From Ornithinibacillus sp. 4-3 (GTDB taxonomy: Bacteria; Bacillota; Bacilli; Bacillales; Amphibacillaceae): 64,000 bases of DNA. Position numbers and translations under genes: made by a program. The DNA is taken from the NCBI RefSeq assembly GCF_040958695.1, contig NZ_CP162599.1, forward strand, positions 2,390,001-2,454,000. The letters run 5' to 3'. The notes beneath the pieces were generated by a model. It was given only the letters and a program-made list of their open reading frames with translations. It ran no database searches and was not told the DNA's origin. Below, one piece after another: positions 49,640-59,610 of this stretch; position 1 is the first letter of the stretch; the number at the start of each line of letters is the position of its first letter.

Positions 49640-50605
49640 TTATTCAACAGGCGTCTTGGCTCCATGCCCCTTAAAATAACTAGATAAATTCTCTAAACAT
49701 AATTTTATCATATTTTCACGAGTAGCTACACTTGCTGAACCAATATGTGGTAAACATACGACATTATCTAACTCCAGTAAGGGATGACTTGCACGAATCG
49801 GTTCAGTTGCAAATACATCGAGTCCAGCGGCTTTAATTTCACCAGCTTTAAGTGCTTCATAAAGTGCTTGTTCATCCATCGTCATTCCACGAGAAGCGTT
49901 TATAAAAATAGCAGATTGCTTCATCTTTTCAAATGCTTGTTTATTGAAAATTTGATGTGTGTCAGAAGTTAATGGTGTCAAACAGACAACAAAATCCGCT
50001 TCTGTTAATAGTTTTTCAAATGATACATAAGTTGCATCTAACTCTTGCTCTGCTTCCATCTTTCGTGAACGATTATAGTACAAAATATTCATACCAAAGC
50101 CTTTTGCTCTTCTTGCAACAGCTTCTCCAATTCTTCCCATTCCCACAATACCAATGGTTTGATGATGAATATCAGAACCAGCTAATAGGAATGGAGACCA
50201 ATCTTTCCATTCATCCTTTTTAATAAATTCATTTGCTTCCACTATTCTTCTAGCTGTCGCCATTAATAAAGCAAAAGTTAAATCTGCTGTTGTTTCAGTT
50301 AGTACATCTGGTGTATTCGTCACTACAACCTGACGCGCTTTAGCCGCTTCCACATCAATATTATCATAGCCAACCGCCATATTTGCGACAAGCTGGAGAT
50401 GTTTAGCCTTATTAAATACTTCTTCATCGATCTGGTCTGTTAAAAGACAAAGTATACCAGCTACATGCTCAACCTTTTCTAATAAAACTTCTCTTGGTAC
50501 TGGTTCTGATTCTTTTTCCCACATTGAAAAGTGAAACTGCTCCTGATATGGCTGTAATAATTCATTTGGGATTTTTCTTGTTATATAAATATGTTGTTTT
50601 TCCAA
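49640..50605 (-). CDS. D-isomer-specific 2-hydroxyacid dehydrogenase (glyoxylate/hydroxypyruvate reductase-like)
   Basis: 321 residues. NAD(P)-binding GIVGMGRIGEAVARR near residue 150, the substrate Arg in INASRG, and catalytic His in LPHIGSAS are present, and the N-terminal catalytic half is complete. GyaR-type enzymes reduce glyoxylate or hydroxypyruvate; the exact substrate is unproved. RBS is weak. Confidence 0.9.
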   Translation of the reverse strand: MEKQHIYITRKIPNELLQPYQEQFHFSMWEKESEPVPREVLLEKVEHVAGILCLLTDQIDEEVFNKAKHLQLVANMAVGYDNIDVEAAKARQVVVTNTPDVLTETTADLTFALLMATARRIVEANEFIKKDEWKDWSPFLLAGSDIHHQTIGIVGMGRIGEAVARRAKGFGMNILYYNRSRKMEAEQELDATYVSFEKLLTEADFVVCLTPLTSDTHQIFNKQAFEKMKQSAIFINASRGMTMDEQALYEALKAGEIKAAGLDVFATEPIRASHPLLELDNVVCLPHIGSASVATRENMIKLCLENLSSYFKGHGAKTPVE

Positions 50606-50665
50606 TGTGTAAATTCCCCTCTTTCTTTTATCAGCAAAAACTACTTTAACTAATAAAAATTCATA

Positions 50666-51637
50666 TTATATCCACTTTACCACAGGTAATAATAAGGTTT
50701 CATTATTTTGCCCGATTATTTGAAAAAGTCTTTTTAATTTTTGCTCATAATCAGATTGATTTTCTATTCTTTGTTTTAACAGATCAAATAACTCTTCTTG
50801 ACCATATGATAAACAGTCAGTTACTTGATCCATAATATGAATAGGAAATAATAATCTACCTATTAATAGTCTCCAGCTCAGTTTTGAGAATGGTAAAACG
50901 GATTCATAGCCTCTAAGAAAATTCCAAGCCTCTTCAACAGCAGAATCCTCTAAAGACAAAAATAAATTTCGAATATATTCAGTAACATCACGAATAGGAT
51001 AATCATAAACAAATTCATCCAGCCAAATAATTTCTTGAGTCAGCTGATGTTGATAACGAATAAATGTGATTGCTGCTTTATCTGTAGCAGCATAATATTC
51101 TTCTTGTTCTGCTTCACGAATATACTGGATCGCATTTTCACATATTCCTATAATATAGGGCATAATATTCAGCATGTAACGATATTTTTCTTCCGATTGC
51201 TTCTGTGTTACTTCGATTATTTGTTTTTCTAAATTTGTTAATCTTTCTATCCAAAGATCCTTCCACTGCTTAAAATTAGAAATAACCATTGGTTGATATG
51301 GATAGTGCTGACTCTTTTTATGAAAGTTTGCCAGTTTTACACCATGATGCTCATCTGGCAACAGAGGTTTATCCCATGTAAATAAAACCATATAATATTG
51401 ATCATTCCATCTGGTTAGCCATTCCCCAAAATTATTTTGAATTGGTAAAGCAATCTGTGGATAACCATTATAATGGAGAAAAACTGCTGCAGATGCCTGC
51501 TCCATAAAGATTTCTTCCTTGTTCATACCGGAAATGGTAAAATAAGTATATTCTTTGTTTCTCCAGCCAATTTTATCTGCTATTACTATTGACTCATTTA
51601 CTTCTATTCCATAGTAAATCGATAGTAATTCTTGCAA
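50666..51637 (-). CDS. yutH: spore coat protein YutH
   Basis: 323 residues related to CotS/YutH coat proteins with a degenerate kinase-like fold (N-terminal YIYEG-like lobe around residues 30-100, LANFHKKSQHYPYQP mid-protein). It is expected to be deposited on the spore surface during sporulation. TTG start at 51637 is likely, with AAGGGGAG upstream. Located next to pgpA as in B. subtilis (yutH-yutG). Confidence 0.83.
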   Translation of the reverse strand: MQELLSIYYGIEVNESIVIADKIGWRNKEYTYFTISGMNKEEIFMEQASAAVFLHYNGYPQIALPIQNNFGEWLTRWNDQYYMVLFTWDKPLLPDEHHGVKLANFHKKSQHYPYQPMVISNFKQWKDLWIERLTNLEKQIIEVTQKQSEEKYRYMLNIMPYIIGICENAIQYIREAEQEEYYAATDKAAITFIRYQHQLTQEIIWLDEFVYDYPIRDVTEYIRNLFLSLEDSAVEEAWNFLRGYESVLPFSKLSWRLLIGRLLFPIHIMDQVTDCLSYGQEELFDLLKQRIENQSDYEQKLKRLFQIIGQNNETLLLPVVKWI

Positions 51638-51736
51638 CTATATCTCCCCTTCCATTGTTAAATTAATATCAATAGAAATCGGGAGTTAGAACTTTAATTT
51701 GTAAATATATGCGTAGAAAGTAAAGGTGATTTAAAT

Positions 51737-52255
51737 ATGGATGAAGTTACAAAACAACAAGAACTTGAAATAAAGTCTAGGAAATTACTTCATGATCGTG
51801 GTGTGCAAGAAGTGGATATTGCAGAGCTCGTTTATTATTTACAAGCTAGTTATCATCCTTCATTAACATTAGACACCTGCCTGCATAACGTAAATCGTGT
51901 ACTATCTAAACGTGAGGTACAGCATGCTGTTATTACTGGGATTCAGCTTGATATCTTAGCTGAACAAAATAAATTAGAAGAACCATTACAAAAAATTATT
52001 AAAACAGACGAAAGCCTATATGGCATTGATGAAATTATCGCCTTCTCTATTGTAAATGTTTATGGTTCTATCGGTTTTACAAACTATGGCTATATTGATA
52101 AGCAAAAGCCTGGTATTTTGAAAAGACTTAATGATAAAAACACTGGTGAGGTACACACCTTTTTAGATGATATTGTTGGGGCAATTGCAGCAGCTGCATC
52201 TAGCCGACTTGCACATGCATTGGTAGATGATGAATATCAAAATCCGCCTGAATAA
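51737..52255 (+). CDS. pgpA: phosphatidylglycerophosphatase A (YutG)
   Basis: 172 residues of the PgpA family, soluble-looking, with HTFLDDIVGAIAAAASSRLAHAL near the C-terminus. In E. coli PgpA dephosphorylates phosphatidylglycerophosphate; low-GC members lack its membrane segment, so the label is a family one. RBS AAAGGTG. It ends 35 bases before IS copy 2. Confidence 0.83.
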   Translation: MDEVTKQQELEIKSRKLLHDRGVQEVDIAELVYYLQASYHPSLTLDTCLHNVNRVLSKREVQHAVITGIQLDILAEQNKLEEPLQKIIKTDESLYGIDEIIAFSIVNVYGSIGFTNYGYIDKQKPGILKRLNDKNTGEVHTFLDDIVGAIAAAASSRLAHALVDDEYQNPPE

Positions 52256-52290
52256 ATATAGTTGAAAGAGGATGAAACAAATTATCGTTT

Positions 52291-53761
<1,471 letters not shown>

Positions 53762-53780
53762 TCAGCCTCTTTCTATTTTT

Positions 53781-54551
53781 TTATAAATGTGGAATCCATT
53801 CAGTTAGGCTGTCCACATAATGTGTTGCCTGCCTATCTCTTTGTTCATGATCTTGCTTTGAAGTAATTCCCGTAAATACCAACAGCGTATCTACATTAGC
53901 ACTTAGTCCTGCTAAAATATCCGTATCGTAATTATCACCAATCATCATTGTGTCTTCTTTAGCTAATCCAAGTACTGCTAAAGCTTCCTCCATAATGATT
54001 TTTTCTGGTTTCCCAATAAAAGTTGGCTGAATTCCTGTACTAACTGCGACTACTGAAGTTAGCGCACCATTTCCTGGTAAAAAACCTTTTTCTGTAGGAA
54101 TTGCAATATCACTATTCGTTGAAATAAATCTTGCCCCATTACGAATCGCAATACATGCTTTGGCTAGTTTTTCATAATTGATTTGTCTATCAATCCCCAT
54201 AACAACAAAATCACAATTTTCATCTGCAATAGTTAAACCTTCATTTGCCAAACAGCTAATAATTCCTGTTTCTCCAATTACAAAGCATGAGGCTTCCTGT
54301 TTAACCTGTTTAATATATTTAGCAGTTGCCAAGCTCGAAGTAAAAATATTTTCTGGAGTAGCTTTAATTCCCATTCGCGTTAATTTGTTAGCTATCTCTT
54401 CTTGAGTTGAAGATGCATTATTCGTTAAAAATAAATAAGGAATATTTTTTTCATATAAAGCATCGATAAATTCCTGTGCGCCTTCAATTACTTCATTTCC
54501 TCGAAAAATTGTCCCATCTAAATCAATCATGTAACCTTTATATGTTTTCAA
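53781..54551 (-). CDS. yutF: HAD-superfamily phosphatase, NagD-like (YutF)
   Basis: 256 residues. HAD motif I is MIDLDGTIF (Asp nucleophile near residue 11), motif II FLTNNASS, and motif IV GDNYDTDI; the C2B cap of the HAD-IIA group lies between. B. subtilis YutF acts on small sugar phosphates and nucleotides. The IS copy lies 21 bases past its stop. Confidence 0.9.
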   Translation of the reverse strand: MKTYKGYMIDLDGTIFRGNEVIEGAQEFIDALYEKNIPYLFLTNNASSTQEEIANKLTRMGIKATPENIFTSSLATAKYIKQVKQEASCFVIGETGIISCLANEGLTIADENCDFVVMGIDRQINYEKLAKACIAIRNGARFISTNSDIAIPTEKGFLPGNGALTSVVAVSTGIQPTFIGKPEKIIMEEALAVLGLAKEDTMMIGDNYDTDILAGLSANVDTLLVFTGITSKQDHEQRDRQATHYVDSLTEWIPHL

Positions 54552-54565
54552 TGCTCTCCGTCCTT

Positions 54566-55012
54566 TTATCTTCCTTCTTCATTTGAAAAAGTATTTGCCA
54601 CACCAAGTTCATTTTCCAAGTAATCAGATACATATGTACTAAATTTTTCAATCGTTTCTTGTGTTTTCGTCAATGTGGACTGTAGTTTTTCATGATTAAT
54701 TGCTAAATACTCTCTTACGATCATTTGACGCAATTCAATAATTTGTTTATATGCTTGCTCATCTGTTGATGGAATAACTCGTTCATCCACTAAAATGTCA
54801 ATAATATCTTCATAGCTTCCGGGATCACGCATAATAAATCCATCAATCATCATATTTCCAACATCAATAATGGATTCAATAATCATATGAGTCATGCGTT
54901 CTAAGCTTAATTTTTCTTGACGTGTTGTAAATGAAAACTTTTTAATATCTGCTAAAATTTCATCAAAATATTTTAGTGTTTCTTCGATTTTACTGCGATC
55001 AACAAAATACAT
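54566..55012 (-). CDS. DUF86/HepT-like protein (YutE)
   Basis: 148 residues, all-helical HEPN-type fold. HepT toxins use an R-X4-6-H RNase motif; here the equivalent stretch reads LRQMIVREYLAI, with Arg where His would be, so RNase activity is unlikely. No adjacent MNT antitoxin gene is seen. It is probably the housekeeping YutE protein of unknown role, cotranscribed with yutF (14 bases). RBS AGGAGG. Confidence 0.85.
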   Translation of the reverse strand: MYFVDRSKIEETLKYFDEILADIKKFSFTTRQEKLSLERMTHMIIESIIDVGNMMIDGFIMRDPGSYEDIIDILVDERVIPSTDEQAYKQIIELRQMIVREYLAINHEKLQSTLTKTQETIEKFSTYVSDYLENELGVANTFSNEEGR

Positions 55013-55109
55013 AAATAAAACCTCCTAAAAAATTGTTTTTCCAATACTTGGCTTGTATGTAATTCACCTGATATATAAAGAATATCTCCTAAAAGGTTGT
55101 GATTATCTA

Positions 55110-55253
55110 ATGAAAAAAGAAATGAAAAAAATTGCTGCGCCATATTCAAAAAAGAAAATTCTTCATGTACCTCAAGAGTTTCCTGAAGGTCCATTTGGAG
55201 CAGCTTCTTTCGAAAAAGAGCCTCACAAAGAAAAGAACGAAAAGAAAGATTAA
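55110..55253 (+). CDS. short basic protein, conserved-looking
   Basis: 47 residues: MKKEMKKIAAPYSKKKILHV, then PQEFPEGPFGAASF and a KE-rich end. The PEGPFGA motif has the look of short Bacillus proteins found by yutD, but I cannot name one. RBS AAAAGG is distant from the ATG (13 bases). It lies between two genes on the opposite strand. Confidence 0.55.
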   Translation: MKKEMKKIAAPYSKKKILHVPQEFPEGPFGAASFEKEPHKEKNEKKD

Positions 55254-55258
55254 AGAAT

Positions 55259-55531
55259 CTAATCCACTTTTTCTAATACAAAATATGCACAGCCAAAATT
55301 ACAGTACTCAAATAAATAATCATCTAATGTACTTATTTTCGTATCATAGCTCGATTTAGAATTTTTATCATGATAAAACCCTTTTAAGCGAAGTTGGTCA
55401 TAACCCCAGTCACCAACGATATAATCATATTTGCTTAAAATATCAGAATAACGTTCCTTTATTGCATCTTCTTGGAAACCGTCTTTCACATTTTCTATAA
55501 TTTGATAATTTTTTCCTTGTAGTACAATCAT
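55259..55531 (-). CDS. yutD: YutD family protein (DUF1027)
   Basis: About 90 residues. KYDYIVGDWGYDQLRLKGFY and LFEYCNFGCAYFVLE are YutD family blocks. Function unknown. Start: ATG at 55531, 7 bases after GGGGTG; the frame is open to a GTG at 55540 that is part of that RBS. Confidence 0.88.
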   Translation of the reverse strand: MIVLQGKNYQIIENVKDGFQEDAIKERYSDILSKYDYIVGDWGYDQLRLKGFYHDKNSKSSYDTKISTLDDYLFEYCNFGCAYFVLEKVD

Positions 55532-55646
55532 TGATTTCACCCCGCTTATTCTGAGTATAGTTTACCATATTTTCATACAGTTGAGTATGAATGAATACAA
55601 TGCTATTTCATTAGATGTTCTATGCTATTGTTGGAGTTGATTACCC

Positions 55647-56618
55647 ATGTATTATAAGCAAATTTTCTATTTATGTTCCTTTTTTTATTTGTTTTTTATA
55701 CCTTTTTTAGTACACGCGGAAGATTCTACAGAAGAAAAATTAGCTCAGGAAAGATTAGCACTATATAAAAAAACAGAAGCTCTTTCTCTTATCCCTTGGT
55801 ATTATATTGCTGCTATTGATCAGTATGAACGAAATATTCAAACGGATATAGATCCGTCCTCTCTCATATCCATTCATGTTCCAGATGAAAAATGGTATGG
55901 GCTTAGCAATATAAGTAAACACTCCTCGGCAAATGTTATTTCGTTATTTGACGGGATTGGGCTAGATGGTAATGCTGATGGACTAGCAGATTCAACAAAT
56001 CCAGAAGATATTCTATATAGCTTCTCACAATATCTTGCTAGTTATGGGACAACGAAAGAGGATATAAAAATTGCTTTATTTGATTATTATCAGCGGGATT
56101 TAACCGTACAAGCAATTACGCAAACAGCAGAAGTTTTTAAGAAATTCCAAGATATTGAATTGACCGACAGAACCTTCCCATTACCGACCACGCACAACTA
56201 TACTTACCAAAGCACTTGGGGAGCAGGTAGAGGTTTTGGTGGGGTAAGGATTCATGAAGGTACAGATATTTTTGCCAGCTATGGGACACCTGTTCAGTCA
56301 ACAACATATGGAGTTATTGAGTTAAAAGGTTGGAATTTATTCGGTGGCTGGAGACTAGGTATCAGGGATACACATAATATTTATCATTATTATGCACATT
56401 TAAACAGCTATCATGAGGGTATTGAGGTTGGAAGCATTGTAAAACCTGGTGATATTCTTGGGTCAGTTGGCTCGAGCGGCTATGGACCTCCTGGAACTGC
56501 AGGGAAATTTCCTGCTCATTTACATTATGGAATGTATAAAGATAACGGCCATAGTGAATGGTCCTTTGATCCGTATCCATATTTAAGAAAATGGGAAAGT
56601 ACAGGTAAATCAAAATAG
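55647..56618 (+). CDS. lytH: M23-family peptidoglycan peptidase, LytH-like
   Basis: 323 residues: a signal peptide (residues 1-23), a middle domain with Asp-rich GIGLDGNADGLADSTNPED, and a C-terminal M23 LytM domain. Zinc ligands appear as HEGTDIF and HLHYG, with HYYAHL between. B. subtilis LytH cuts L-Ala-D-Glu bonds in the spore cortex and depends on sporulation sigma factors; length and yunB context support the same. Its stop overlaps a bidirectional terminator. Confidence 0.88.
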   Translation: MYYKQIFYLCSFFYLFFIPFLVHAEDSTEEKLAQERLALYKKTEALSLIPWYYIAAIDQYERNIQTDIDPSSLISIHVPDEKWYGLSNISKHSSANVISLFDGIGLDGNADGLADSTNPEDILYSFSQYLASYGTTKEDIKIALFDYYQRDLTVQAITQTAEVFKKFQDIELTDRTFPLPTTHNYTYQSTWGAGRGFGGVRIHEGTDIFASYGTPVQSTTYGVIELKGWNLFGGWRLGIRDTHNIYHYYAHLNSYHEGIEVGSIVKPGDILGSVGSSGYGPPGTAGKFPAHLHYGMYKDNGHSEWSFDPYPYLRKWESTGKSK

Positions 56619-56653
56619 CTTATGTTCAGCTTCTTGGCTGAACATAAGCTATT
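56614..56653. terminator. bidirectional terminator between lytH and yunB
   Basis: 16-bp perfect stem (AATAGCTTATGTTCAG with complement), 8-base loop, overlapping the lytH stop. Confidence 0.85.
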
Positions 56654-56654
56654 C

Positions 56655-57413
56655 TTATCTAGAAATATTATCTTTCGGTATAGAAATGGAAGGCCCTCCT
56701 CCTTGACTACCACCACTTTGATAAAATTCTGGTACTTTCCCCATTACTACTCGTGAATCAATAAATACATTTGTACTTATTTCTGTAGTAGTCGTTGAAA
56801 ATGGGATGATGATTTGAACATTAACAGAAACTGGGATATATATTTCAAATAATGCTGCATTCACTCCAAACTCCTTCACCTCATGCACAATATCTGTACG
56901 TAAACTACCAACAATTTCGAAATGAACAGGAATTTTTGGACCTAAATTTGCTAAAATAGTGCTTCCTGTTGCCATCCCGATTGGTATTTCTACGATAATC
57001 GGGGAATCTTCCTGCTTTTCTTCCTCCTCGGATAATAGTTCTTCTGGCAAGGTTCCTGCTGAATCCCCTTGATATAAAAAATACTCTGCTCGCTCAGTTG
57101 CTAACCGAAGGGCTTGATTAACTGCTGCAGAATTCCAACCAAGCACAGAAACATTATCATCATTGTCATAAGCGATATCCACCAAATTATCAAAGGCAAT
57201 ATTTTCGGTAGACTTTACTGCTGCATTAATCGTTCTTGTAGCAAACTCAATTGTTTTTTCTTCTGCAATATGCATTAATGTTGGTTTTATTCCACGATCA
57301 ATAATTAATATGCTACAGATGATTAGTATGATAAAAATAATGACAGTTAAGATAAAAATAACTCTCGCTGTTGGAGGCACACTAGTCCTTCGCTTGAAAT
57401 GTATTTTTCGCAA
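56655..57413 (-). CDS. yunB: sporulation protein YunB
   Basis: 252 residues with an N-terminal membrane anchor (RVIFILTVIIFIILIICSI) and a long exported domain, as in B. subtilis YunB, which is expressed in the mother cell during sporulation. Start: TTG at 57413, 8 bases after AAGGGGG. That RBS is the 3' arm of a hairpin (57424-57458), so translation may be masked. It lies by lytH as in B. subtilis. Confidence 0.87.
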   Translation of the reverse strand: MRKIHFKRRTSVPPTARVIFILTVIIFIILIICSILIIDRGIKPTLMHIAEEKTIEFATRTINAAVKSTENIAFDNLVDIAYDNDDNVSVLGWNSAAVNQALRLATERAEYFLYQGDSAGTLPEELLSEEEEKQEDSPIIVEIPIGMATGSTILANLGPKIPVHFEIVGSLRTDIVHEVKEFGVNAALFEIYIPVSVNVQIIIPFSTTTTEISTNVFIDSRVVMGKVPEFYQSGGSQGGGPSISIPKDNISR

Positions 57414-57421
57414 ATTGAAAA

Positions 57422-57458
57422 CCCCCTTAAAACAAAATATGCTTGTTTTAAGGAGGTT
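57422..57458 (-). terminator. hairpin after the HD-GYP gene that includes the yunB RBS
   Basis: On the minus strand CCTCCTTAAAACAA pairs with TTGTTTTAAGGGGG over a short AT loop, followed by TTTTC. It can end transcripts of the HD-GYP gene, yet AAGGGGG in its 3' arm is the RBS of yunB. Confidence 0.65.
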
Positions 57459-57475
57459 AGAATATTAGACTTTAT

Positions 57476-58549
57476 CTATACAATATAACAAGAGGTAATC
57501 ATAATATTTAATGCCTTTGATAAGTCCAAATCATAGTATTCACTATTTCCTGTATCATCTACATCCATAATTCTAATGATAGGTCGATCATAAAGATGTT
57601 GGTTCTGCCTTACTACAACTCCTTTTCGCCCATCACTTAATTCAACAGTAATTCCATTTGGATAAATAACAATGCTTTTCTTAAAGGCTTCTACTATCTT
57701 AATATCAAATTTATCTGTCGCCTGTGCATAAAGTATTTCTAGCCCTTCATGTGGCAGCATTGCTTTTCTATATACTCTGTTGGTTGTCACCGCATCAAAT
57801 ACATCCGCTACACCAATGACTTTCGCATACGTATGAATCTCATTTCCTACCAGCTTTCGAGGATAACCTGAGCCATCTAATCTTTCATGATGCTGATAAG
57901 CACAATGCGCTACTACAGTAGGTAAATCTGTATGCTGACGAATAAAATCAAAGCCTAGCTCTGGATGCTGCTTCATCTCTTCATATTCTTCGGTAGTTAA
58001 ATGGGCTTCTTTTTTTAAAATCGTATCATCGATAAATATTTTCCCAAAATCATTCAAAATAGATCCTAAGCCTAGCTCAATTAATTCTTTTTCACTAAAT
58101 CGTAATTGAGAGCCAATTGCTAATGCATACAAAGCTACATTCAAAGAGTGTTGGAATAAATAATCATCTGTAACTAATATATCAGCTAACAGTGATAAAC
58201 CATCTTTTTGCACTGACATATTTTCTATGAGGTTTCGAATCATTTTAGTAAGCTTTTCTTCTCTCTTATTGAAAATAAAGTTTTGTTCCATTTTCATTTC
58301 AGAAAATACTTCTCTAATTGTTTTCGTAGCCTCTATTCGTAAATCACTCGGAATAGATAAGTTTACATAAATATCTTTTGTCGAGTCCTCTTCGATATAA
58401 ATGCATGTAATTCCACGTTTTAATAGGCTCTCTTTCAGTTGTTCTGTCACCACTACACCCTGGCGAACTAAAACACTTCCTGTCTCATTATATATGGTCT
58501 TTGCTATCGTTTTATTTGGTTTCACAGTTCGTGTGGACGCAAGCCTCAT
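57476..58549 (-). CDS. HD-GYP domain protein with altered HD motif
   Basis: 357 residues. HSLNV (His134), HH-E-DG-GYP (HHERLDGSGYP, 220-230) and VADVFDAVT mark an HD-GYP domain, known as c-di-GMP phosphodiesterases. The HD pair itself reads ND (N166-D167 in LNDFGKIF), so a metal ligand is lost and catalysis may be impaired; it could be a c-di-GMP sensor. The N-terminal 110 residues have no named domain. RBS GGAGGAGAAGG. Confidence 0.85.
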   Translation of the reverse strand: MRLASTRTVKPNKTIAKTIYNETGSVLVRQGVVVTEQLKESLLKRGITCIYIEEDSTKDIYVNLSIPSDLRIEATKTIREVFSEMKMEQNFIFNKREEKLTKMIRNLIENMSVQKDGLSLLADILVTDDYLFQHSLNVALYALAIGSQLRFSEKELIELGLGSILNDFGKIFIDDTILKKEAHLTTEEYEEMKQHPELGFDFIRQHTDLPTVVAHCAYQHHERLDGSGYPRKLVGNEIHTYAKVIGVADVFDAVTTNRVYRKAMLPHEGLEILYAQATDKFDIKIVEAFKKSIVIYPNGITVELSDGRKGVVVRQNQHLYDRPIIRIMDVDDTGNSEYYDLDLSKALNIMITSCYIV

Positions 58550-58809
58550 AATCCTTCTCCTCCAAAATCAATCTCACCCTAAAACGATTATAGTCAATTT
58601 ACAATCCATTTCTTTCGCTAAGGTAAGGGCTTTACCTAATCAGTAGAAAATTTGCTTCACATTCTAACCAAATTGCTATGCACAGATGAATGTAAAAAGT
58701 TCTACTACTGTAGTTAAAATCATGAATAATCAATATTTTAACTAGTTTTGGAGTGATTCTATTCATTCTCCAAATATACATATCTCGTTAGTTTCATGCT
58801 TTGATGTAT

Positions 58810-59610
58810 TTATGAATATTTAAAGTTCGCACGCCTTTTTTCTAAAAATGCATTGACTCCTTCTTTAAAATCATCTGATAAAAAAGAGTTCACAATCATA
58901 TCGTCTATCTCTTCTGTATTCTCTGTTTCTCCTTGGAGCACGTCAAAAATAATCCTCTTCGAACTTCGCACAGATAATTGAGCATTGTTAGCAATCATTT
59001 TTGCATATTCTAGTGTTTCTTTTTCTAACATTTCACTAGAAAAAATATGGTCAATTAATCCAATAGAAAGTGCTTCTTCTGCAGGCAATAACCTTCCTGT
59101 AAAGAGAATATCTTTTGCCTTTGATGGTCCTACAAGATCAACTAGATTCTTTGTGCCTGGAGTATTATAAATCAATCCTAATTTAGCAGGGGTAATTCCA
59201 AATCTCCCACTACTATCAGCAAATCGAAAATCGCAAGCAATAGCTATTTCACAGCCACCACCTACACAAAATCCTTGAATTTGAGCAATTGTTGGTTTAG
59301 AAATATTCATGATAGCCGCCTCTGCAGCAATAATTGCATCATTGTATTTTTTTGCACCTTCAGCAGTTTTACATAAATTTTTAAAATCACTAATATCTGC
59401 TCCAGCAGAAAAAGCAGAAGCATCTACACTTCGAAAAATAATTACTTTAACCTCTGAATTCTCCTCACACGCTTTCATGATAGCCGGAACTTTTGTCCAC
59501 ATTTCATAAGAAAGCGCATTTCTCTTGTTAATCCGATTAATAAAAATAGTTGCAATTGCGTTATTAATTTCCAAAAACAAGGAGTCATTATGTGTTTCAT
59601 TCTTAGTCAT
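58810..59610 (-). CDS. enoyl-CoA hydratase/isomerase family protein
   Basis: 266 residues of the crotonase fold: AFSAGADISDF near residue 68 (oxyanion loop) and GFCVGGGCEIAIACDFRFAD near residue 112. Possible roles are fatty acid or amino acid breakdown; the neighbours give no firm clue. Its start overlaps the stop of the yunD-like gene (ATGA), implying coupled translation. Confidence 0.88.
   Translation of the reverse strand: MTKNETHNDSLFLEINNAIATIFINRINKRNALSYEMWTKVPAIMKACEENSEVKVIIFRSVDASAFSAGADISDFKNLCKTAEGAKKYNDAIIAAEAAIMNISKPTIAQIQGFCVGGGCEIAIACDFRFADSSGRFGITPAKLGLIYNTPGTKNLVDLVGPSKAKDILFTGRLLPAEEALSIGLIDHIFSSEMLEKETLEYAKMIANNAQLSVRSSKRIIFDVLQGETENTEEIDDMIVNSFLSDDFKEGVNAFLEKRRANFKYS

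Noticed and set aside
54566..55012. HepT toxin of a HEPN-MNT toxin-antitoxin pair
   Set aside because: The protein has a DUF86 fold, but its RNase His is replaced by Arg and there is no MNT nucleotidyltransferase partner. It fits the ordinary yutE gene.
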